64,000 bases of DNA from Phytopseudomonas daroniae (GTDB taxonomy: Bacteria; Pseudomonadota; Gammaproteobacteria; Pseudomonadales; Pseudomonadaceae). This document shows positions 58,828 through 64,000 of the stretch, in pieces. How positions within the stretch are numbered: position 1 is the stretch's first letter; every line of letters begins with the position of its first letter. The notes beneath the pieces are model-generated. The model was not told where the DNA came from and did no database searches. It saw only the letters and a program-made list of their open reading frames with translations. Location of the stretch: NCBI RefSeq assembly GCF_004327285.1, contig NZ_QJUI01000017.1, positions 1 to 64,000 of the forward strand, read 5' to 3'. The position numbers were made by a program, and so were the translations under genes.

Positions 58828-59556
58828 TTACGCCGGCTCGGCGTTGCGCCCGTTGGCGATGAAACGCAGCATCCACTCACCGACCGTGCGCCCGTGGTGG
58901 ATCTCGTGCAGGCTGTCCACGGCGACGCGGTACACCGACTCGCCGATGTGCTGCTGGCGGATATCGAGCAAGGCGCGCGAGTACTCGGGCACGAACTCCG
59001 GATGCCCCTGGAAGCACAGCACCTGATCACCGATACGGTAGGCTGCATGCGCGCAGAATGGGCTGGAGGCCAGCAGCGTGGCGTTTTCCGGCAGGCGAGT
59101 GATCTGATCCTGGTGGCTGATCAGTAGCGTCAGCTCTTCGAGCGACGGCGTCATCCAGTCCGGTTTTTCGGCCAACTGGTAACGGTGGATACCCACACCC
59201 CAGCCACCGCTCGCACGCTCGGCCTTGCCGCCCAGCAGCAGCGCCAGCAACTGGTGTCCGAAACAGATGCCGAGCAGCTTGTCACCGGCCTGATAACGCT
59301 CGAGCAGATAAGCCCTGAGGGTCTCGATCCACGGATCAGTGGCGAACGAATCGGCTTTGCTACCGGTGACCAGGTAGGCATCGAAGCGCACATCGGCCGG
59401 CGGGTAGTCGCCGTTCATCACGTTGAACACACTGAAGGTGGCAGCAATGGCCTGCCCGGCAAAAAGACGTTCGAACATCCTGCCGTAACCCTGGTACTGG
59501 TCGACCAGCTCGGGACGCAGAATATCGGTTTCCAGAATGCAGATCTGCAACGACAT
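58828..59556 (-). CDS. class I glutamine amidotransferase-like protein
   Basis: 242 residues of the stand-alone GATase1 type. C98 is in LLGICFGHQ, the catalytic His and Glu in FQGHPEFVPE. The family is the GMP-synthase-like amidotransferase branch (CILETDILRPELVDQYQGYG). It would hydrolyse glutamine or act on gamma-glutamyl amides; no partner synthase is adjacent. It is convergent with mqo. Confidence 0.9.
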   Translation of the reverse strand: MSLQICILETDILRPELVDQYQGYGRMFERLFAGQAIAATFSVFNVMNGDYPPADVRFDAYLVTGSKADSFATDPWIETLRAYLLERYQAGDKLLGICFGHQLLALLLGGKAERASGGWGVGIHRYQLAEKPDWMTPSLEELTLLISHQDQITRLPENATLLASSPFCAHAAYRIGDQVLCFQGHPEFVPEYSRALLDIRQQHIGESVYRVAVDSLHEIHHGRTVGEWMLRFIANGRNAEPA

Positions 59557-59748
59557 GGACAGTACCTGAAAAGAATAATGACGCCGCTAAAGCGTGCCTG
59601 TGCCCGCCGAGCAAGGCAAGAGGCCAACTGCCAAAGGCGTCATCAGTCGTTTCGATAGCTGCCATGAAGAACATTTACTTCTGTCGGGTACGCCCGAAGA
59701 AGATGATTCGCTCATCGGCCACCGACCCCTCGAAGCGAGCGCCGCATC

Positions 59749-59940
59749 ATGCACAGACAGACCGTCAGATATGCACGCAACGGCGCCTTTGGCGCTATCG
59801 CCCTCTACCTGCTGATCGCCGTACCGCTGCTTGGCCTGAGCATGCACAGCGGCTCGAGTGCCGGGCGTTATGCGTCGATACCAGGCACGTCGACCACCGC
59901 GCAGCCAGTATCCGCAACAGCGATCCAAGCGAGCCATTGA
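59749..59940 (+). CDS. small putative membrane protein
   Basis: 63 residues with one hydrophobic span (GAFGAIALYLLIAVPLLGLS, about residues 12-31), a basic N-terminus and a Ser/Thr-rich tail. There is no strong ribosome site. I do not recognise a family. It may be real, as it is followed closely by the PepSY gene, but evidence is thin. Confidence 0.4.
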   Translation: MHRQTVRYARNGAFGAIALYLLIAVPLLGLSMHSGSSAGRYASIPGTSTTAQPVSATAIQASH

Positions 59941-60036
59941 ACGAAGCAGTTTTCCTGAACCTGCAGCGAAAAGGCGTACTCGAAGCTTCAACGCCTGAAA
60001 GCAGGCGTATCTTCCCGAAGAAAAAGGAGTTTTACG

Positions 60037-60303
60037 ATGCTCAAGAAGACCCTGACTGCCCTCACCGCTGCCGCCGCCCTGAGTGCCGGTTTCGCCATGG
60101 CCGATCGTCCTGGTGCTGACTGGATCAGCATCGAACAAGCCCTGAGCAGCGCCAAGCAGGCTGGCTTTACCCAGGTTCACAAGATCGAGGCCGACGACGA
60201 CGGTTACTGGGAAGGCAAAGGCATCAAACAGGACAACCGCCTGTATGAATTCCGTATCGACGGCAAGTCGGGCAAGGTCATCCGCGAGCAGTTGGATGAC
60301 TGA
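60037..60303 (+). CDS. PepSY domain-containing periplasmic protein
   Basis: 88 residues with AAAGGAG upstream. The signal peptide (MLKKTLTALTAAAALSAGFA) is cut near AMA. The mature part is a PepSY domain (ISIEQALSSAKQAGFTQVHK, IEADDDGYWEGKGIKQDNRL, YEFRIDGKSGKVIREQ). Such domains often inhibit or chaperone proteins at the cell envelope, and in Pseudomonas several are induced by two-component systems. A rho-independent terminator follows. Confidence 0.9.
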   Translation: MLKKTLTALTAAAALSAGFAMADRPGADWISIEQALSSAKQAGFTQVHKIEADDDGYWEGKGIKQDNRLYEFRIDGKSGKVIREQLDD

Positions 60304-60317
60304 GCTGAGGTAATCCG

Positions 60318-60344
60318 AAAAACCGGCCGTCTGGCCGGTTTTTT
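60318..60344 (+). terminator. rho-independent terminator after PepSY gene
   Basis: AAAAACCGGCC, loop GTCT, GGCCGGTTTTTT. Good stem with T-run, 14 bp after the stop. It is fused to the start of the tandem repeat. Confidence 0.9.
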
Positions 60345-60491
60345 GTTGCCTGCCATCCCTGGCGGCAACCCTGCGGGCCGTCGCAAGCGACGTCAAAAAT
60401 AGCTCCCGGCCATTTTTTGTTGCCTGCCATCCCTTGCGGCAACCCTACGGGCCGTCGCGGAGCGACGTCAAAAATTGCTCCCGGCAATTTT
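60344..60491. repeat. two tandem 74-bp units downstream of the PepSY gene
   Basis: Unit 1 (60344-60417) and unit 2 (60418-60491) both read TGTTGCCTGCCATCCC then GCGGCAACCCT, GGGCCGTCGC, GCGACGTCAAAAAT and GCTCCCGGC followed by a T-run. They differ at a few positions. Each may fold (CGTCGC/GCGACG). The copies lie beyond the PepSY terminator. No gene is seen from here to 60772. Confidence 0.8.
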
Positions 60492-60772
60492 TTGTGGGTT
60501 TCCCCTTGGATCTTGCCGATCCTGACGAACGGTAAACGAGCATTGCAAGGCATGAACCAAGCCGCGCGGCGTCTGGCGCAGGGGTATGCGAAAGCGGCCA
60601 AGGGTTCCATAACTGTGCGGCACTCTCAGGCACTATGCTAGGAACCAACTGATATAAAAAAACAGAACATCCGCTCTACAGTGAATACATGCGCCGCCGG
60701 GTCTTGCTGGGGCGATCGCTGGGGGATACGGCACTCACCGGCCCACACGACAACAATCAAAAGGTAACGGCC

Positions 60773-60868
60773 ATGTTCAAGAAGCCCAAATTCCGTCAGG
60801 CGGGACTGATCCTCTTTGCGACTGCAGTGCTTTTGATCCTGCCCAACCTGAGTCGGATGATCGGCTGA
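60773..60868 (+). CDS. 31-residue putative membrane peptide
   Basis: ATG 60773 after AAAGGT encodes MFKKPKFRQAGLILFATAVL then LLILPNLSRMIG and a stop at 60868. It has a basic N-terminus and one hydrophobic span. The good ribosome site, codon use and isolated position between two genes suggest that it is a real small protein. It is too short for any family call. Confidence 0.5.
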   Translation: MFKKPKFRQAGLILFATAVLLILPNLSRMIG

Positions 60869-60876
60869 GCGCGCTG

Positions 60877-61770
60877 TCAGTTCACCAGTGGCATCCACCA
60901 GGCCAGAATCAGCGGTAGCAAACCAACCGCCAACACGGTTGAGCACAGCACCAGGCTGGCAACCTGTTCGGGCGAACGATTGGCGCGCACGGCAAACAGA
61001 TAGTTGAACACCGCGACCGGCATGGCTGACTGCACCACCAGCACCGCGTGAGTCAGCGGCTCCAGTGCGAGTGCCGCACCGACTCCCCAGCCGACCCCTG
61101 CCCCCAGCAGAATGCGCAGCGCGCCAAGCAGCAGCCCGGAACCGAGGTGATGCAGGCGAATGCTGGCGAGCGAGACACCCAGGGTCAGCAACATCAAGGG
61201 AATCGTCATACCGCCCAGCAGGCTCACGGTATTGCCCAGCCAGCGTGGCAGTTGCAGGTCGAAGAAAATCATTGGCAGTGCCAGCAGCAGGCTGATCATG
61301 ATGGGGTTACGCAGCAGATCCCGAAACGATGCTGCATTGCCCGACAGCGCGATACCTACGCTGAACTGGAAAATCGACAGGGTCAGAAAGAACGCTACAG
61401 CCAGCGCCAGACCGTGTTCACCAAAGGCATACAGGCTGATTGGCAGCCCCATGTTGCCGGTGTTGGGAAACAGGAAGGCCGGCACCAAGACCTTCCACTG
61501 CTGGCGAAACAGCCGGCTGAACAGCCAACCGAACAGCCCCATGCAACCAGTAGCCAGCACACACCCCACAGCCATGCTGGTGAACGCCTGCGGGTCGAGG
61601 TTGGTACGACTCAGGGTCGCCAGCACCAGGCTTGGCGTGCCGATGGACAGCACCAGGCGGGCGATGAAATCCGTGGGGTAGCTCTGGCCGCTGCGGGCCC
61701 AGGCATAACCGATGCCGGCGACGATGACCACCGGCGCCAATACAGCGAACAACTCGGCCAACATGGCCAT
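60877..61770 (-). CDS. AEC family transporter (auxin efflux carrier-like)
   Basis: 297 residues with ten hydrophobic spans. VLAPVVIVAGIGYAWARSGQ at the start, FLFPNTGNMGLPISLYAFGE near residue 100 and AMPVAVFNYLFAVRANRSPE near the end are the conserved family blocks. Members move organic acids such as malate or small anions. An alternative ATG lies two codons in. It is convergent with the small peptide gene at 60773. Confidence 0.88.
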   Translation of the reverse strand: MAMLAELFAVLAPVVIVAGIGYAWARSGQSYPTDFIARLVLSIGTPSLVLATLSRTNLDPQAFTSMAVGCVLATGCMGLFGWLFSRLFRQQWKVLVPAFLFPNTGNMGLPISLYAFGEHGLALAVAFFLTLSIFQFSVGIALSGNAASFRDLLRNPIMISLLLALPMIFFDLQLPRWLGNTVSLLGGMTIPLMLLTLGVSLASIRLHHLGSGLLLGALRILLGAGVGWGVGAALALEPLTHAVLVVQSAMPVAVFNYLFAVRANRSPEQVASLVLCSTVLAVGLLPLILAWWMPLVN

Positions 61771-61936
61771 TCCCCTCGGGGCAAAACGCCCATCCTAGGA
61801 GGGATAGGCAACTTGTCGCAAGTCGTACAAGTGCAATCGACCAATCCTTGATGCCGCTATCGGGCCTGGAGCCCGACGCAGAAGCGCACGAAGGTCACGA
61901 TCGCGGGCAGAGCATCAGATCCCTGCCCTCACCCGA

Positions 61937-62734
61937 TTACTGCTCCTGCGCGACAATCAGCGGTTCCACATCGACCCGCGCCATCATCCGTTCACCACCA
62001 CCGCCACGGCGCATGCCGCGTACCGGGCAGGCATCCAGGTAATCCAGCCCTACCGCCAGTTTCAGATGTCGCTCGGGTCTGGCCAGGCAGTTGGTCACAT
62101 CGAAGCTGTACCAGGCGCCCTCCAGCCATGCTTCGGCCCAGGCATGGCTGGCCAGGTGATCACGGCTATCGGTGAACAGGTAGCCCGATACATAGCGCGC
62201 CGGAATGCCCAGGCTGCGGGCGCAGGCGATGAAGGCATGCGCATGATCCTGGCAAACACCCTGGCGGCCGGCAAAAGCCTGCGCGGCGCTGGTTTCCACC
62301 TCGGTGACGCCCGGCAGGTAGCTGATATGGCCATTCAGGCCGTGCATCAGATCGATCAAGGCGTTGCGGTCACGGCGACGCGCGCATTGCACGGCGGCAA
62401 AATCACGCAGCGCCTCGTCCGCTTCGGTCAGGCGCGTGAAGCGCAGGAATGGCAGCGCCGACTGGCTTTCGTGCTCGGCGTCGCTGGACTCGTCGATCTC
62501 CACCTGGCCACGGGCGCCAATGACGATCGACTCGTGCGGCTCGTCCAGGGTCAGCACATGCAGGATGTTGCCGTACGGGTCACGCTGCGCCCGCACCGGA
62601 CGCGGCAGATCCAACTGCCAGCTGAGTACCTGCTGGCGCTCGCTGTCGTGGGGTGTGAGACGCAGATACTGGATGCTGGCACGTACCTGATCTTCGTAGT
62701 GATAGGTGGTGTTGTGGCGGATGGACAGTCTCAT
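61937..62734 (-). CDS. transglutaminase-like family protein
   Basis: 265 residues. The N-terminal beta domain (SIRHNTTYHYEDQVRASIQY) leads to the catalytic triad C161 (GVCQDHAHAF), H197 (SHAWAEAW) and D212 (YSFDVTN). Cytoplasmic proteins of this kind occur with alpha-E and ATP-grasp proteins in bacteria, probably making or cutting small peptide amides. Its start overlaps the alpha-E stop by 4 bp. Confidence 0.92.
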   Translation of the reverse strand: MRLSIRHNTTYHYEDQVRASIQYLRLTPHDSERQQVLSWQLDLPRPVRAQRDPYGNILHVLTLDEPHESIVIGARGQVEIDESSDAEHESQSALPFLRFTRLTEADEALRDFAAVQCARRRDRNALIDLMHGLNGHISYLPGVTEVETSAAQAFAGRQGVCQDHAHAFIACARSLGIPARYVSGYLFTDSRDHLASHAWAEAWLEGAWYSFDVTNCLARPERHLKLAVGLDYLDACPVRGMRRGGGGERMMARVDVEPLIVAQEQ

Positions 62735-63681
62735 GCGACCTCCAGATAGGACGTGTGAATGGCGCGACCCAGTTCGTGCACCTGCCCGATGAAGTCAGTC
62801 AGCCAGGCGTGCAGGCCCTCCTCCAGCACCTCATCGATGCTGGTGTAACGCAACCGCGCGTCGAGTTCGGCAGCCAGGCGCTGTGCCGGGCGGCCGTTTT
62901 CACCGGGCAGGTTGTCGAGCATCAGGTACAACTCGTCCATGCAGGCACGCAGCGAACGCGGCACTTCAGGACGCAACAACAGTAATTCGGATACCTTGCG
63001 CGCGCCTGGAGAGCCGCGGTAGACCTCGGCGAACGCCTCGAACGACGACAGCGCGCGCAGCAACGCGCTCCACTGGTAGTAGCTGTGGGCCGGGCGGCCA
63101 TCGATCTCGTCGATGTCCTCGCCCAGCAGCTCGTAGCGCGAATCGAGCAGGCGCAGGGTGTTGTCGGCTCGCTCGATGAAGGTGCCAAGGCGAATGAACC
63201 GATAAGCCTCGCCACGTACGATGGTGCCGAAGGTGGCGCCGCGAAACAGGTGCGAGCGTTCCTTGACCCACTCGCAGAAACGACTGATGCCGTAACGGCC
63301 CAGGCCCTGCTCGGCGATGCCGCGAATCTCCAGCCAGGTGGCGTTGATGTTCTCCCACATATCCGCGGTGATGCGTCCACGTACCGCATGGGCGTTGCTA
63401 CGTGCAGCACCCAGGCAACTGTAGATGCTCGCCGGGTTCTGCGCATCCAGCGCGAAGAAATGCAGCATGCGCTCGGCGTGCAGCGGGCCATGGCGCTCCT
63501 GGTATTCCTCCAGGGTGCCGGTGATGAGCAGTGGCATCGCCAGCTCATCGAGGCCGTCGCGGCGGCCGTCCTGCGGCATCAACGACAGCGAATAGCTGAC
63601 ATCCAGCATGCGCGCGAGGTTTTCCGCACGCTCCAGATAGCGGGACATCCAGTACAGATCGGAGGCAGTTCTCGATAGCAT
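62731..63681 (-). CDS. alpha-E domain-containing protein
   Basis: 316 residues, mostly helical. MLSRTASDLYWMSRYLERAE, ARSNAHAVRGRITADMWENI, IRLGTFIERADNTLRLLDSR and ALLRALSSFEAFAEVYRGSP are the conserved blocks. The function is unknown, but it is always near a transglutaminase-like protein and a circularly permuted ATP-grasp protein, as here. The gap upstream to the ATP-grasp gene is filled by a repeat element, which may disturb co-expression. Confidence 0.92.
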   Translation of the reverse strand: MLSRTASDLYWMSRYLERAENLARMLDVSYSLSLMPQDGRRDGLDELAMPLLITGTLEEYQERHGPLHAERMLHFFALDAQNPASIYSCLGAARSNAHAVRGRITADMWENINATWLEIRGIAEQGLGRYGISRFCEWVKERSHLFRGATFGTIVRGEAYRFIRLGTFIERADNTLRLLDSRYELLGEDIDEIDGRPAHSYYQWSALLRALSSFEAFAEVYRGSPGARKVSELLLLRPEVPRSLRACMDELYLMLDNLPGENGRPAQRLAAELDARLRYTSIDEVLEEGLHAWLTDFIGQVHELGRAIHTSYLEVA

Positions 63682-63684
63682 AAT

Positions 63685-63951
63685 CAGGGCGCCCTCATGC
63701 TAAATGGCGAGCCGCGTTGGCGCTGTGAGCCTGCCAGGCAAGGCGCGGGACGCAGGCGATGGCCACTCCCTCGTCAAGTCCCGCAACGCAGCATGGCGGG
63801 CTCACAGCGCCAACCCGAAGGGCCACGCCTCGCAAGGCGCAATCCGGCGTCATTCGTCGTTCATTTGGAATAACCAAATCTCTCTCCTCATTCCTTGTCT
63901 TGCGCCTTGCGGGGCAGCGGCGCGGCCGTCATTTAGCGTGAGGGCGCCCTG
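63685..63951. mobile_element. MITE-like element with imperfect terminal inverted repeats
   Basis: The left arm CAGGGCGCCCTCATGCTAAA (63685-63704) is inverted against the right arm ending GTCATTTAGCGTG then AGGGCGCCCTG (about 63925-63951). A nested pair, TTGGCGCTGTGAGCCTGCC and GGCGGGCTCACAGCGCCAA, lies inside. It has no reading frame of note. AGGGCGCCCT, itself palindromic, occurs at both ends and could be a 10-bp target duplication. It separates the alpha-E start from the ATP-grasp stop. Confidence 0.6.
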
Positions 63952-64000
63952 TTAGTCCTCCACCACCCAGGTGTCCTTGGTACCGCCGCCTTGCGACGAG
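63952..64000 (-). CDS. 3' end of a circularly permuted ATP-grasp protein (partial)
   Basis: The minus strand ends SSQGGGTKDTWVVED and a TAA at 63952-63954. This tail is the normal end of the circularly permuted ATP-grasp type 2 proteins that precede alpha-E and transglutaminase genes. The rest of the gene lies beyond the window. Confidence 0.75.
   Translation of the reverse strand, partial: SSQGGGTKDTWVVED

Noticed and set aside
60344..60491. Possible short CRISPR-like array
   Set aside because: Only two long tandem units without spacers and no cas genes; it is a tandem duplication.

Overview
The window is high-GC DNA that reads as a Pseudomonas chromosome, probably of the P. mendocina / P. 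pseudoalcaligenes / P. oleovorans type. The strongest evidence is the core block dusA - tal - rssC - rssB - PilZ - mlaA, whose content and order match Pseudomonas, together with ExaC-type aldehyde dehydrogenase, long-form QueF, a Pseudomonas-style mntP riboswitch and several families of short palindromic repeats. No rRNA, tRNA, CRISPR array or intact insertion sequence was seen.

Region 1 (about 0.3-27.4 kb) is an accessory island for scavenging organosulfur or similar xenobiotic compounds. It holds eight flavin-dependent luciferase-like (LLM) monooxygenases: seven of the NtaA/SnaA/DszA type and one SsuD-like. With them are an AprA-like FAD oxidoreductase with a dicluster ferredoxin, two orphan sulfonate-type periplasmic binding proteins, two TonB-dependent receptors, a TauD-type dioxygenase, a CxxC redoxin, an NfsA-type NAD(P)H oxidoreductase, a short flavin reductase, a DHA2-type efflux pump and two aldo/keto reductases. 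Many genes overlap by 1-4 bases (ATGA or GTGA), so they are probably translationally coupled. The likely scheme is outer-membrane uptake, periplasmic capture, two-component flavin monooxygenase C-S or C-N cleavage, and clean-up of the aldehydes released. No dedicated permease or ATPase for the binding proteins lies in the window.

Region 2 (27.4-31.9 kb) is a scarred junction: mntP behind a yybP-ykoY manganese riboswitch, an SDR, nhaA, remnants of a D-2-hydroxyacid dehydrogenase, a fumarylacetoacetate-hydrolase-type protein and possibly an IS4-type transposase, plus a small element with 15-bp terminal inverted repeats.

Region 3 (31.9-42.8 kb) is a one-strand catabolic cluster: proV-proW-proX betaine transporter, NIPSNAP protein, alpha/beta hydrolase, LLM monooxygenase, aldehyde dehydrogenase, flavin reductase with a Nudix-like tail and an AA_synth protein, with a divergent GAF-PucR regulator. 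The enzyme set matches the trigonelline (N-methylnicotinate) route known as TgnABCD, and the betaine transporter fits a quaternary-ammonium substrate. This is the best candidate for a new substrate-specific system.

Region 4 (42.9-64 kb) is mostly core genome: dusA, tal, rssC/rssB, PilZ, mlaA, a HAD-like protein that has lost its catalytic residues, DUF4404, queF, pyrF, an AlkX-like glycosylase, a TauE/SafE transporter, a LysR regulator, exaC, a malate:quinone oxidoreductase with a lipoprotein-like leader, a class I amidotransferase, PepSY protein, AEC transporter, and a transglutaminase / alpha-E / ATP-grasp cluster interrupted by a MITE-like element.
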